This document shows, in pieces, positions 46,774 to 56,445 of a DNA stretch of 64,000 nucleotides. Numbering within the stretch: the first letter of the stretch is position 1; each line of letters begins with the position of its first letter. This DNA is from CBDEGU01 sp965238045 (lineage in GTDB: Bacteria > Acidobacteriota > Terriglobia > Bryobacterales > UBA6623). Made by a program: the position numbers and the translations under genes. The stretch spans positions 186,001 through 250,000 of the forward strand of contig CBDEGU010000009.1 of NCBI GenBank assembly GCA_965238045.1. The letters run 5' to 3'. The notes under the pieces were generated by a model that was not told the origin of the DNA, did no database searches, and worked only from the letters and a program-made list of their open reading frames with translations.

Positions 46774-47787
46774 ATGGCAGCTCTTAGAATTTTCTCCCTC
46801 GCCAGTTTTCTGGCTCTCACTATGACGGGCCTGAGTTACGGCCAGGCGATGATCGGATACGGAATCAACGTCGGACGCGCCGCAGCCGCTGGAGCCGGGA
46901 TCGGAGCCGTCGGAGCCGGGACCGCCGGTATTTTTCAGAATCTCAGGAAGAGTGCCAACGAGGCTTCGACCGGCAAGTCGGGCACCCGGCGGGCTTCCCG
47001 TCAGCCCCAGCCGGAATTCGAGGACACGGACCTGAGGGTGGGCACGGCCAAACCGGCGTACCAGTCGTCCCAGACGGTGAAGACATCGACCGGTATTGCC
47101 ATTTCCGGGCTGACTCCCTCTGGCGCCGCTCAGTTCCACGCGACGTACGGTGAGCCGAGCGAGCCGAAACGGGCCTGGAAACGACGCCTTGAGCGCAAGC
47201 GTGAGGAGCACCGGCGCGCGGTCCTCGATGCTGCCCGCGCCGCCTCGAACGGCGCGGCGACTGGGGCTGGAGCGCCTAGTGCTGGGGCGACCGGGGCTGG
47301 AGCGGATGCAACCGGTTCCGCGCCCGGCGCCGAGACGCCTGAGCCCGCCGGGATCGCGCCCGCGGGGGAAACGGCCGCGGGCCGAGCGGCTGCTGGCACC
47401 GAAACGGTCGCGACGACCCCGGCCGGTCCCTCCGCCAGTGCTCCGGGCCAATCGGTTACGGCGTCATCGAAGGTGAGTATTGGCGAGCCGCTCACGGCAA
47501 AGTACTCTAGGACCCCGGAAGGCGAGCATACCCCGCGGCTCCCTAGTGAAAACGATCGGGCACTTGTGGATGAACTGGGCGGTATTGAAGAAGGTCTCTC
47601 GATTGAGGACCTGATCGAGCGTTTCGGAAAACCGATCGTGCAGATGGTAGGACTTGTCGCCGACGGCTATTCCGCCAAGTACGTCTTCCGAACCGCCTCC
47701 GGACGCCGATTTACCGTGTTTGCGTACGAAGGCAAGGTCATGGACGTCGTCGCCGAACCGCTGCTGGTGAGCCGCGCGGCCCGGTAG
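46774..47787 (+). CDS. Exported low-complexity protein of unknown function
   Basis: A 337-residue exported protein (leader ALRIFSLASFLALTMTGLSYG). ATG 46774 has GAGGAG about ten bases upstream and is preferred over 46741. The N-terminal part is Gly/Ala rich (GRAAAAGAGIGAVGAG), a basic helical segment (RAWKRRLERKREEHRRAV) follows, then about 90 residues of Ala/Gly/Pro/Thr low complexity. The last 80 residues (GGIEEGLSIEDLIERFGKPI, SAKYVFRTASGRRFTVFAYE) look like a small folded domain. No family recognised. Confidence 0.7.
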   Translation: MAALRIFSLASFLALTMTGLSYGQAMIGYGINVGRAAAAGAGIGAVGAGTAGIFQNLRKSANEASTGKSGTRRASRQPQPEFEDTDLRVGTAKPAYQSSQTVKTSTGIAISGLTPSGAAQFHATYGEPSEPKRAWKRRLERKREEHRRAVLDAARAASNGAATGAGAPSAGATGAGADATGSAPGAETPEPAGIAPAGETAAGRAAAGTETVATTPAGPSASAPGQSVTASSKVSIGEPLTAKYSRTPEGEHTPRLPSENDRALVDELGGIEEGLSIEDLIERFGKPIVQMVGLVADGYSAKYVFRTASGRRFTVFAYEGKVMDVVAEPLLVSRAAR

Positions 47788-47979
47788 CGAGAACCCGGTA
47801 CCGAAAACTAGCCGGCAACCTGGCCGGGTTTGGGTCCCTCCCAGGGGTTCTTCCCATGCCAGAGTATCCCGCGGCCCCCCCCGGTTGGGTGTTTTCCGGC
47901 GGGTCGCCGATGGTGCGTATTCCTTGCTTTTCGATTCCCCTCCTTGCGTTTGGATTCCAGGCAGCGCCGGTCCGGCGAT

Positions 47980-48789
47980 TTATCGATAGCAAAGATGAAG
48001 AACGGAAATGCCGCCGGTCAGCGGTAAGGCTTTCACTTCGGAAAACCCGGCCGCGCGCGCTTGGGCGGTCAACTCGGCGGGCGAGAGAAAGCGGTCCACC
48101 GAACTCTGCAGGTAGGAATAGGCTCCCCCGGAACCGGAGATGGCGTTTCCCACGCGAGGCAAGATGCCGCGGAAGTAGAAAGTGAACAGCGGGCCGAGCA
48201 GCGGCGCGCTGGGCTGGGAGAATTCGAGGATCGCGAGGCAGCCTCCGGGCGCGAGCAGGCGATGGCATTCCCGCAATCCGCCGCTGTAGTTGGCGAGATT
48301 CCTAAACCCCCAGGCGATGGTAATCAAGTCGAAAGATTGGCCGGGAAGCGGAAGGTGGAGCGCGTCGGCTTCAACAAGGAGCCGGCCGGGGCCGGCAAGT
48401 TTAGATTGGGCGGCAAGTTTGGATTGGGCGGCCGCCAGCATGGGCCGGCAGAAGTCGGCGCCGAGAACAGGAGAAAACGGGGCGCGGCCAAGACGCTCCT
48501 TCTCCGAGGCGAGGGCCAGCATGAGATCGCCCGTTCCGCAACAGAGGTCGAGGATGCGCGTATCAGGCCGCGAGAGGTAAGAACGAACTTCGCGCACGAG
48601 CCGGCGCCGCCAGAGCTGGTCGACACGCAGCGACAGCAGACGATTGAGGAGATCGTAGCGCGGAGCGACGCGGCCGAACATTTCGCGAATGCGGCGCGAG
48701 GCTTCCCGTTCATCACCCGGCGCGACGCCCGCGGGTGTGGCGCCTTTGGCCATTCTGGGGGTCAAACTGGGGCTTACTTCGGGGCTCAT
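47980..48789 (-). CDS. ubiE: UbiE/MenG-type quinone C-methyltransferase
   Basis: A 269-residue SAM-dependent methyltransferase for the last step in menaquinone (or a step in ubiquinone) synthesis. Motif I is ILDLCCGTGDLMLALA; others are REMFGRVAPRYDLLNRLLSL, DLITIAWGFRNLANY and CLAILEFSQP. ATG 48789 overlaps the aroB stop (ATGA), fixing the start; a longer frame exists inside aroB. A short in-frame duplication gives AAQSKLAAQSKLA. Demethylmenaquinone is the likely substrate in an acidobacterium. Confidence 0.9.
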   Translation of the reverse strand: MSPEVSPSLTPRMAKGATPAGVAPGDEREASRRIREMFGRVAPRYDLLNRLLSLRVDQLWRRRLVREVRSYLSRPDTRILDLCCGTGDLMLALASEKERLGRAPFSPVLGADFCRPMLAAAQSKLAAQSKLAGPGRLLVEADALHLPLPGQSFDLITIAWGFRNLANYSGGLRECHRLLAPGGCLAILEFSQPSAPLLGPLFTFYFRGILPRVGNAISGSGGAYSYLQSSVDRFLSPAELTAQARAAGFSEVKALPLTGGISVLHLCYR

Positions 48790-49931
48790 TCCGGTGGCGC
48801 CGCTTGGCGGGCAAGTTGCCGAGCCGGGGCGGATTCGGTCGGGGCCTGGCAAGCCCGCAGCGCGGACTCGGCCGCCCGGATGACGAGGTCCCGACGCGGG
48901 TTGCTGACAACGGTAACCTGACCGATCTTGTCCGGCAAAACGAAGTGAACCCGTCCGCCGATGGTCTTCTTGTCCCCGGCGATGCGGGCCACCAACGCGC
49001 GTGCGGAGATGCCGTCGAGAGACGGAATCGGTCCGTAGCCGTCAATCAGCGCGGTGATTTCGGCGCGTTCGGAATCGCCCAACATGCCGAGCGATTCGGC
49101 GAGAAAGGCCGCGGCGATCATGCCATAGGCAACCGCTTCGCCGTGCAGCAGGCGGCAATAGCCGGTCTCGGCCTCTAGCGCATGGCCGAGCGTGTGGCCG
49201 TAGTTGAGAATGCGGCGCAGGTCGCCCTCGCGCTCGTCGCGGTGGACCACTTCGGCCTTGATGCGGACCGATTCGGCGATGATGTCCTCGATCATCTGGG
49301 GATCGCGCTCGAAGGCCTTTTCGCGGTCCTCCCGCAGGCGATCAAAAAGGCCGCGACTCCAGATGATGCCGTGCTTGATTACTTCAAACAGCCCGGAGCG
49401 GTATTCGCGATCTGGCAAGGTGTCGAGGGTTTCGGGGTCGATCAATACCAGGCGGGGCTGATGAAACGCGCCCACAAGATTTTTGCCGGCCGCAAGATTC
49501 ACGCCCGTTTTGCCGCCCACAGAGGCGTCGACCTGTGCCAGCAGCGTCGTCGGAATTTGGATTACATCCACGCCGCGCATGTAGGAGGCGGCGAGGAATC
49601 CGCCGATGTCGCCCGCGACACCGCCACCTAGAGCGACCACACAGGCCAAACGATCCGCTCCGGCGGCGTACATGCGATCGGCGAGAGATTCGATCTGGCG
49701 AAGGCGCTTATTCTCTTCGCCGGATTCGAGCTGAAGGATGGCGTAGTCGAGACCTTCGGCTCCTTTTTCAAAGCGAGCGCCCTGATGTTTCCAGGCCCTG
49801 TCGTCGGCCACGACGAAGAGGCGTCTTGAGGCGGTGAGTGGCTCGATGTAGTCGCGGACGCGGCCGAGCGCCCCCCGGTCGATGACGACATCGTAGGATC
49901 CTCCGGCCGTCTCCACACCAACGCGCTGCAT
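48786..49931 (-). CDS. aroB: 3-dehydroquinate synthase
   Basis: A 381-residue enzyme of the shikimate pathway that converts DAHP to 3-dehydroquinate using NAD and a divalent metal. Signatures: VVALGGGVAGDIGGFLAASY, PTTLLAQVDASVGGKTGVN, LRRILNYGHTLGHALE with metal-binding His, LLHGEAVAYGM. The start at 49931 (MQRVGVETAGGSYDV) fits family length; the open frame extends 100 codons upstream without homology. It is translationally coupled to ubiE. Confidence 0.95.
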   Translation of the reverse strand: MQRVGVETAGGSYDVVIDRGALGRVRDYIEPLTASRRLFVVADDRAWKHQGARFEKGAEGLDYAILQLESGEENKRLRQIESLADRMYAAGADRLACVVALGGGVAGDIGGFLAASYMRGVDVIQIPTTLLAQVDASVGGKTGVNLAAGKNLVGAFHQPRLVLIDPETLDTLPDREYRSGLFEVIKHGIIWSRGLFDRLREDREKAFERDPQMIEDIIAESVRIKAEVVHRDEREGDLRRILNYGHTLGHALEAETGYCRLLHGEAVAYGMIAAAFLAESLGMLGDSERAEITALIDGYGPIPSLDGISARALVARIAGDKKTIGGRVHFVLPDKIGQVTVVSNPRRDLVIRAAESALRACQAPTESAPARQLARQAAPPE

Positions 49932-50073
49932 GCTTTTCTTGTACCATGTTTGCCGGGCCGGGCCGGTTATCGAAACGTCTTGAACTTGAACGCCGAGGCC
50001 GTCTGTTAAGATGGCCAGACAACGCGCCGTCATTCGATGAGGGCTGATATGCCTTTCCAGGAGCATGTGAAAA

Positions 50074-51042
50074 ATGCCGAAAAGCAGACGAGATTTCGTG
50101 AAAGCCGCCGCCGGATGGGGGCTGGCCGCCGGGGCGGTATCCGCCAAGACGACGGGCGAGATCCCCAGGCGGAAGCTGGGCAAGACCGGGATGGAAGTAA
50201 GCATCGTCGGATTGGGCGGGGCCCGTTCTGGCAACCTGATGGATCACCGTCAGGCGCTCGAGACGATTCGCCGCTGCTACGATCGCGGGGTCAACTACTT
50301 TGATACGGCCGCCGCCGGAGCCTACGGCATCAGCCAGACGCGCTATGGGCTGGCCCTGGCCGATGTTCGCGACAAGATCTACTTCGGCACCAAGACCCGG
50401 CATCGCACCCGCTCCCATTCCGAACTCGATCTCAACCAGAGCCTCGTCAAGCTCAAGACGGATTATCTGGACCTCTATTAAGTTCACAACGTGATGCACG
50501 ACGAAGACATTGGGTTTATCTTCGGTCCCAACGGCGTGATGGAGATGATCGAGAAGGCCAAGAAGGCGGGCAAGATTCGTCATGTCGGCGTGACGGGCCA
50601 TATGGACCCGAGAGTGCTCAAGAAAGTCATCGGCATGTACGATTTCGATACCGTGCTCGTGCCGCTGAGCGTCACCGACGGGGCCAACGCGGAGATGAGC
50701 TTCGAGCGCACGGTATTGCCGCTGGCGATAGAGAAAGGCATGGGTGTGATTGCGATGAAGACGACCGGGGCCGGCGGCCTGATCGAGGGCAAGGTGGCTC
50801 CGCTTGCCGACTGCTTGAACTATGTCTGGTCACTGCCGGTCTCGACGGCGATCTTGGGCTGCACGACCGCGGGGCAGGTCGAGGCCGATGTCCGGCTGGC
50901 GTCGGACTGGCAACAGCTTGACCGGGAACGCATGGCTGAATTGCGAAAGCAATATTCCAGCGTGGATTTCGCCAAACTCGAGCCGTGGAAAGTAGATCAG
51001 CGGGCTAGAGCCGCGACGCTTCCACGCTATGTAGGGGATTGA
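50074..51042 (+). pseudogene. Tat-exported aldo/keto reductase with an in-frame stop
   Basis: A twin-arginine leader (SRRDFVKAAAGWGLAAGA) precedes an aldo/keto reductase: RRKLGKTGMEVSIVGLGG, FDTAAAGAYGISQTRYGLAL, then LVKLKTDYLDLY. A TAA at 50479-50481 interrupts, and the same frame continues VHNVMHDEDIGFIFGPNGVM to 51042. Relatives read DLYQ.H, so CAA to TAA is the probable lesion. Without it the protein would be 322 residues. AGGAG at 50059-50063 supports the ATG. Either a pseudogene or a sequencing error. Confidence 0.82.
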
Positions 51043-51070
51043 GCTGGGCTCTTTCACGATAGGCAGAGCA

Positions 51071-52420
51071 GTGGCTAGAGAGCGAGGTTTTCGCGGCGGC
51101 ATCGGTGTCGCTCCGGCGGCGCTCGTGCTTCTGGCGGTGCTTGGTTTCGCGCCGCTCGGAGTCGTCGCTCAGGATCAGGCGCCCAAGCGCAATCTCTTGA
51201 GCCGCGATTTGCCGCGGTGGTTCGACCTGGGTATCGAGACGCGGTTCCGAGGCGAAACTCGTTTCAATCCCGTATTTGTGGACGATCTGGATACGACGCT
51301 TGGCTTTTCGCGGCTGCGCCTGAGCGCCGGTTTCACCCCGTCGAAACGGGTACGGTTTTTCTTTCAGGGGCAGGACTCCAGGTATCGAGTCGTTTCGAAA
51401 GAACCCAATCAGAGCCTCTTGCAAAACACGTTCGATGTACGCCAGGCCTATGTTGATTTCGGCAATGATCAGGACACCTGGCGGCGGCTGCGCATGGGCC
51501 GGCAGGTCGTCATGTTCGGAAACGAAAGGTTCCTCGGCGAGCGGCGCTGGCCGAATTTCAGCCCGACCTGGGACGCCGCGATGCTGACGCTGCGAAAGGG
51601 AAAAGACCGGGTTGACGTATTTGCCATGGCCATCGTCAAGAACGACCCGTTGCGGCGGGACAGGCCCTTTCAAGCGGGCAATCTGCATGGCGCTTACGGG
51701 AAGATCGAGTCCTGGATACCAAACGCTTCTTTCGAACCGTATCTGCTTTTTTCGTCACATCCGCGAGCTGGTTTCGGCCAGGTTAGAGCGCCGGGAGGCG
51801 GCTCCTGGACGCGCGGATTTCGGATCGAGGGTGATGGGCCTGGTCCGCTGAACTATGAGGTGGAGATGGCGAATCAAACCGGCAGTGCGCCTGGCACTTC
51901 GATTCGGGCCTGGATGGGGGTTTGGCGCCTGGGCGTGGCGCCGAAGGCAGCGCCCTGGGAATCGGATGTTTCGCTTCAGGGCGAATTCGCTTCCGGAGAC
52001 GACAATCCCGCCGACGGCTTGTACGGGACATTCGACCCTCTATACGGGGCCAGAAAGAAGTTCTTGGGCATGATGAACCTCATCGGTCGCCGGAACCTGA
52101 AGTCGCTGCGAACGGCCTGGGAGGCGCATCCGCGGGACAATCTCCGTTTGCGGGCGAAACTGTTTCAATACTGGCTGGCGAGCCGGCGCGACGGTCTGTA
52201 TGCGATGAGTGGGCGGCGGCTACTCTCGGTTGCTCCCGGAGGCGCCGCGGCAGGCCGCATTGGCAGCGAGCTGGATTTCGAAGTGCGCTTCAAGCCGGTG
52301 ACCTATCTCACCGTCGAAGCGGGCATGGGACGATTCATCCCCGGGCCGTTCGTTCGCGAGGCGAGGGGTAATCCTCCGGCTCCCCTGTTTGGATATGTTT
52401 CTCTCGACCTCAAGCTCTGA
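51071..52420 (+). CDS. Outer-membrane beta-barrel of the alginate-export type
   Basis: A 449-residue exported protein with a leader ending GFAPLGVVAQ. The body has many amphipathic strands (RFNPVFVDDLDTTLGFSRLR; AYVDFGNDQDTWRRLRMGRQ) and ends in a terminal strand with LFGYVSLDLKL, normal for outer-membrane barrels. The pattern 'DVRQAYVDFG...LRMGRQ.....ERFLGERRWPNFSPTWD' recalls the AlgE-type alginate-export family. The transported compound is unknown. It starts 28 bases after the reductase gene on the same strand. Confidence 0.78.
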   Translation: MARERGFRGGIGVAPAALVLLAVLGFAPLGVVAQDQAPKRNLLSRDLPRWFDLGIETRFRGETRFNPVFVDDLDTTLGFSRLRLSAGFTPSKRVRFFFQGQDSRYRVVSKEPNQSLLQNTFDVRQAYVDFGNDQDTWRRLRMGRQVVMFGNERFLGERRWPNFSPTWDAAMLTLRKGKDRVDVFAMAIVKNDPLRRDRPFQAGNLHGAYGKIESWIPNASFEPYLLFSSHPRAGFGQVRAPGGGSWTRGFRIEGDGPGPLNYEVEMANQTGSAPGTSIRAWMGVWRLGVAPKAAPWESDVSLQGEFASGDDNPADGLYGTFDPLYGARKKFLGMMNLIGRRNLKSLRTAWEAHPRDNLRLRAKLFQYWLASRRDGLYAMSGRRLLSVAPGGAAAGRIGSELDFEVRFKPVTYLTVEAGMGRFIPGPFVREARGNPPAPLFGYVSLDLKL

Positions 52421-52479
52421 GCTGAGAGCATCGCGAACCTCGGGAACAAGGGGGTGAGCCCGGCCCGAGACCCAGGGGA

Positions 52480-53841
52480 TCAGAGCGTAATGTCCCATTG
52501 AGCGCGATAGCGCGTATCCGCAAGGTGCGGTTCGCCGGTCTGGTTTAGGCGCAGGCGGGAGACGTCGAAAGTCAGCTTGTTGCTGTGTCCCTCGAAAAAC
52601 CAGTTCACGGCGAAGGTAAACTCCTGGAGCAGATCGTCCGGCGCCGAGGTGTCGCGATCGACAAAGGCGTAACGAAAAGCGGTTTCAAGCTGCTTGGGAA
52701 TCGCGGGGGCGAGGTGGTGGAAGAAGTAGCCGGCTTGCGCGTAGCTGCCCCGCAGGCGGGTTGTTCGCAGGTTCTTGTGGTCGATGATGCGCTTCCAGTG
52801 AAACTCCTGCTGGTAGGAGAATCCGCGATACTTCAGCGCGGTCTCCTCAAGATACTGGCGAATCGAGTACTGTCCTGGATCGCCGGCCGCGAATCCCTCC
52901 AGTTGTCCTCCGCCGGAACTAGAGAATCGGGTATAGCGGCCGCGGTTGCTGGCCGCGGCGAAGGCAAGGCTTGCGGCCGGTTTTTCGTGGTACGCAAGGT
53001 CGCTTTGTGAATGCTCCACGTCACGCTTGAGGAAGTTCCATTGATAGCGAGCGACTAGCAGCGGGCTTCTGCCGCGCTCGTCTCGGGAGCTGATTCCTCG
53101 GCCGGTGCCGGAGAAGACGCCTCCGTAATAGCGTGAATCGCCCAGCGTGCCCTTCATGAGCCTGCCGGTGACCATGGCGCCCTTCTGGCGGTCGAGCGTG
53201 AAAACGCGGTTGACGATGGAACGTTCGGCGAACTGTTGCTTGCCCGACGAGTCGACGCGCTCCCGGCTATAATTCGCCTTCCACTGCCCGAACTTGAACT
53301 GCAGCCCCTCGAAACGCGCGATCGTCACATCCGCCGTGAGCAGGCGATTGTTCACCAAATCGTGCTCGATGGAATATTCGATCCACGGCCGGAAGACCGC
53401 GCCCTCAACCTTGAAACGCGTCCGGCGAAAGTCGAAGTCCTTGCCACCTTGCTTGGTGAAGGCGTCCGGAGTGCGGGGGTCGGAGTCGAACGGGTAGGAA
53501 TATCGCGACTGCAGGCGCCAGTTGATGCGGGTGGTGAAATTGCCCTTGCTGTCGCTGAGTTCGAGGCCTTTGCGGCTGAACTTGATTGGCGGCGGCGATT
53601 TCTTCGAGGCCGGTTGCGGTGCTAGGTCGGGTGCGGGTTCGGGCGCGGATGGTGCGGCTTCCTGGCTGGCCTCATTGCCCTTTGCTTCGGCTTGGGCTGG
53701 CGTGTCCGCACCGTCTGGTCTATCGGCCGGGAAGAGCGTCACGGGCGCGGCGAGGATGACTCCGGCCGCGAGAGCAAGACCGGGCAGGAATTGGCGCGGC
53801 GTGGCGCTCCGGAAGACATCTCCCCACCGTCGAATCATCAC
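52480..53841 (-). CDS. Phosphate-selective porin O/P-type outer-membrane protein
   Basis: A 453-residue protein with a leader (FLPGLALAAGVILAAPVTLF), a Pro/Ala-rich linker of 50 residues, and a barrel. INWRLQSRYSYPFDSDPRTP, FDFRRTRFKVEGAVFRPWIE, IARFEGLQFKFGQWKANYSR and the Arg/Lys-rich inner strands are those of the OprO/OprP family. The C-terminus RYRAQWDITL is a barrel-closing strand. It converges on the alginate-export-type gene. Phosphate specificity is not proven. Confidence 0.8.
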   Translation of the reverse strand: MMIRRWGDVFRSATPRQFLPGLALAAGVILAAPVTLFPADRPDGADTPAQAEAKGNEASQEAAPSAPEPAPDLAPQPASKKSPPPIKFSRKGLELSDSKGNFTTRINWRLQSRYSYPFDSDPRTPDAFTKQGGKDFDFRRTRFKVEGAVFRPWIEYSIEHDLVNNRLLTADVTIARFEGLQFKFGQWKANYSRERVDSSGKQQFAERSIVNRVFTLDRQKGAMVTGRLMKGTLGDSRYYGGVFSGTGRGISSRDERGRSPLLVARYQWNFLKRDVEHSQSDLAYHEKPAASLAFAAASNRGRYTRFSSSGGGQLEGFAAGDPGQYSIRQYLEETALKYRGFSYQQEFHWKRIIDHKNLRTTRLRGSYAQAGYFFHHLAPAIPKQLETAFRYAFVDRDTSAPDDLLQEFTFAVNWFFEGHSNKLTFDVSRLRLNQTGEPHLADTRYRAQWDITL

Positions 53842-53977
53842 TTCATGCTAGCTTCGGGCCGATAACGATTCCGTTAAGGCAGTGTGAAGATTCGGTTAAA
53901 AGGCCTCGCGGCCCGGGTGCGCCCCCGCCAAGTGGAGGGGAGAGCCAGAGCGTCGGCCTGGTTTTCTGGGAAGAGAA

Positions 53978-54886
53978 TCAGTCCCAAGAGTCGGCTTTGC
54001 GGTATTCGCCGAAGCATTTTTCGAGACCAGCCATGCCGGGCTGTGACAGACCATGCTCCATGCCGAGGATGCCCTGGTAGCCTTTTTCGTGGATGGCGCG
54101 GAACACGTTGCGGTAGTTAATTTCGCCGGTACCGGGTTCCTTGCGGCCGGGAACGTCGCCGATTTGAAAATACGCGATGCGGTCCCAGTGCTTGCGGATG
54201 TTGTGGATGAGGTTTCCTTCCGAGATTTGCTGGTGGTAGATGTCGAAGAGGATTTTGACGTGCGGGCTGCCGACGCCGTCGATGATCTCGGCGGCATGCT
54301 CGGAGGTAACGACGAAATAGCCCGCGTGGTTGACCAGCACGTTGAGGGGTTCGAGCACGAGGACGAGATCGGTGTTCGCGACGATGCCGGCGGCACGCTT
54401 GAGGCCTTCGATCACGTTGGCGGTTTGCTGCTTGCGGGAAAGGTGATCCACGGCAAGTCCCGAGGTGACGGTCGCCCAGCGGTTACGCATGACCTTGTGG
54501 TACTCGACCGCGCGGCGGGTGTCTTTCAAAAATCCGGCGTGAAAACTCTTGTCGCATAGCGCGCCGCCTTTCCAGCCGCCGGAGTTGACGACGAAGACGC
54601 CCATCTCCATCTTGAGCTGGTCCATCTTCTTGCGGAACGCGGCGGCTTCGGCGAGCGAGTGGTTGTGCGGCAGGCCGTTGTACTCAAAGGCGCGGAAACC
54701 ATGCGAGGCGTAGATATCGAGCTGCTTGGGCACGGGCAAACCGTTGGCCAATCCGATGCGCGGGGCGTAGCGTAGGTGATAGGTGTGGCTGGCGGCCGCG
54801 GTAGCGGCGGGTCGCGGGCTGGCGACGGCAGCCTGGCTTAGTAGCGGGGTCAAGAGCGAGCTTTGGAGGAAATGGCGGCGTTTCAT
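53978..54886 (-). CDS. Exported sugar-phosphate isomerase-like TIM barrel (hydroxypyruvate isomerase type)
   Basis: A 302-residue protein of the xylose-isomerase-like TIM-barrel superfamily. It has an export leader (MKRRHFLQSSLLTPLLSQAA). Likely metal ligands lie in VLVLEPLNVLVNHAG, VKILFDIYHQQISEGN, QIGDVPGRKEPGTGEINY and GILGMEHGLS. The spacing and DVPGR..PG motif match hydroxypyruvate isomerase-like enzymes. ATG 54886 chosen because the leader starts there. Substrate unknown; many acidobacterial paralogs exist. Confidence 0.83.
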   Translation of the reverse strand: MKRRHFLQSSLLTPLLSQAAVASPRPAATAAASHTYHLRYAPRIGLANGLPVPKQLDIYASHGFRAFEYNGLPHNHSLAEAAAFRKKMDQLKMEMGVFVVNSGGWKGGALCDKSFHAGFLKDTRRAVEYHKVMRNRWATVTSGLAVDHLSRKQQTANVIEGLKRAAGIVANTDLVLVLEPLNVLVNHAGYFVVTSEHAAEIIDGVGSPHVKILFDIYHQQISEGNLIHNIRKHWDRIAYFQIGDVPGRKEPGTGEINYRNVFRAIHEKGYQGILGMEHGLSQPGMAGLEKCFGEYRKADSWD

Positions 54887-55040
54887 GGCGGTTGCCTCGT
54901 TTGATGAACCGGGTTTGGTGATCCGACCGGCACGACAAGCGAAAGGCGCTTCGCTGCCGGGGGCGGTGCGGAACCGGCTGGCCGGATCTGTGTCTGCAAT
55001 CATAGCGGGATTGCGACCGAGATCCAACAGGCTGGGAAGA

Positions 55041-55361
55041 CTAAGATATTTCGATGCCCAAAGCGAAGAGCAACGCCTGGTTTACGGCATGCTCTTTCGC
55101 CGGACTTAACACCGTGATGCGGCGGCGCAACTGGGTTTTGGGAATGGTCGCCAGAACGTCTAGGTTGACGACGCATCTCTTCGGCAGCCCGTCTTTCGGG
55201 CCGAGCGGGACTTCGGTGGGAATACGCCGCATACGCGTCGTTACCGGCGCAATGAGAATGAACTCTCTTACTTGGTAGGCTTGATCGCGGGAAAGAAGCA
55301 AGACTGGCCGCTGTCCCGATGGTGGGTCGAGTTGAGCCCACCAGACTTCACCGCGCCGCAT
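55041..55361 (-). CDS. mazF: MazF/PemK-type endoribonuclease toxin
   Basis: A 106-residue toxin that cleaves RNA. MRRGEVWWAQLDPPSGQRPV, VREFILIAPVTTRMRRIPTE and VVNLDVLATIPKTQL are the family's conserved strands. Its ATG overlaps the antitoxin stop codon (TAATG), which is usual in such pairs. A TTG two codons upstream is less likely. Confidence 0.9.
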   Translation of the reverse strand: MRRGEVWWAQLDPPSGQRPVLLLSRDQAYQVREFILIAPVTTRMRRIPTEVPLGPKDGLPKRCVVNLDVLATIPKTQLRRRITVLSPAKEHAVNQALLFALGIEIS

Positions 55362-55615
55362 TACCAATCCTGCGACGCCAGAGCGGCAGCGGACCAGTTC
55401 GCCGCATCGCCTTCATCCGGGGACTCGGGCTGCCTCTGATAGCCGTTCTCGTAGCGCTGGACGAGCACGCGCTGCCCGAGGCCGGCAAGCCACTGTTTGA
55501 GCGCCTCTTGCACGATGGCGCTGCGGGTCGAGCCGCGGCTGTTTCTTTCCTTTTCGATCGCGTCGAGCAGTTCGGCGGGCAGACTCACCGCGATCTTTGC
55601 TGTTTTCGTTTTCAT
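55361..55615 (-). CDS. Ribbon-helix-helix antitoxin of the MazF-like pair
   Basis: An 84-residue protein. The N-terminal half is a ribbon-helix-helix DNA-binding fold (TAKIAVSLPAELLDAIEKER, STRSAIVQEALKQWL); the acidic tail (PESPDEGDAANWSAAALASQ) should bind and neutralise the toxin. It would also repress the operon. ATG 55615 is chosen by the fold; the longer upstream frame is unrelated to it. Confidence 0.85.
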   Translation of the reverse strand: MKTKTAKIAVSLPAELLDAIEKERNSRGSTRSAIVQEALKQWLAGLGQRVLVQRYENGYQRQPESPDEGDAANWSAAALASQDW

Positions 55616-55852
55616 GACAAAGTATGAAAATAGTATTCCTATCATCATACCAAGCGTGAAGGCCCCGCGCCTCTTGGATTCGAGGTCCGTCAGGGATTCG
55701 AGGTCCCTCAGGAGCAGGCTGCCGCGCTCGGCTGGCCGGTGCCGGATTGGACTCCCATCGCATCTGGCGCACTCATCTCGTACGCGGGTTTTTCTGGTAG
55801 TGCCTTGCCCGCCCGCTCTGCTAGGATGGGTGCAAGATTCGTGGGAGATCCG

Positions 55853-56359
55853 ATGAACTACACCAAGGTTCGATCCCCGCTGGGGCCGGTTCACCTTCTC
55901 GCCAGCGAGCGCGGGCTGGCGGCTCTTTATTTCGATCCGCGGGCCGGGGACATGGACCGCCGGTTCCCCCGCCGCGAGCGCGTGGGACCTGGCCGCAACC
56001 GCTGGCTGTTACGGGCCGAGGCCTTCGTGACTCGCTACTTCGCCGGGGATGTCGAGTACTCGCCGGATCTTTCTTTCGACCTTACCGGAACCGAGTTCCA
56101 GCTCTCGGTTTGGGACGAGTTGCGCTCGCTGCCTCCGGGCGGGACATGCACCTACGGCGAACTGGCGCGGCGGCTGGGACGCGCCTCCGGCCCGCGTGCG
56201 GTAGGCGCGGCTGTGGGGCGCAATCCGGTTTCACTGTTGATCCCCTGCCACCGCGTGATCGGCGCCTCTGGCAAGCTGACCGGCTACGCGGGCGGCTTGG
56301 GGCGGAAGCAGTTCTTGCTCGACCATGAGCGACAGCGTGCCGCCCGGATGGCCGCTTAG
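55853..56359 (+). CDS. ogt: Methylated-DNA-protein-cysteine methyltransferase
   Basis: A 168-residue suicide DNA repair protein that removes O6-alkyl groups from guanine. The active-site Cys is in LLIPCHRVIGASGKLTGYAG; the helix-turn-helix with the arginine finger is GELARRLGRASGPRAVGAAV. ATG 55853 with GGGAG just upstream is preferred over a longer frame overlapping the antitoxin promoter region. Confidence 0.93.
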   Translation: MNYTKVRSPLGPVHLLASERGLAALYFDPRAGDMDRRFPRRERVGPGRNRWLLRAEAFVTRYFAGDVEYSPDLSFDLTGTEFQLSVWDELRSLPPGGTCTYGELARRLGRASGPRAVGAAVGRNPVSLLIPCHRVIGASGKLTGYAGGLGRKQFLLDHERQRAARMAA

Positions 56360-56445
56360 CTTGACATTACCGTTGCGCTTGCCCCTAAGCGGACGGCAGT
56401 GGGACTCTCACACCCTTCGCCTCGCCATCTCGCCAGAAATGCGGG

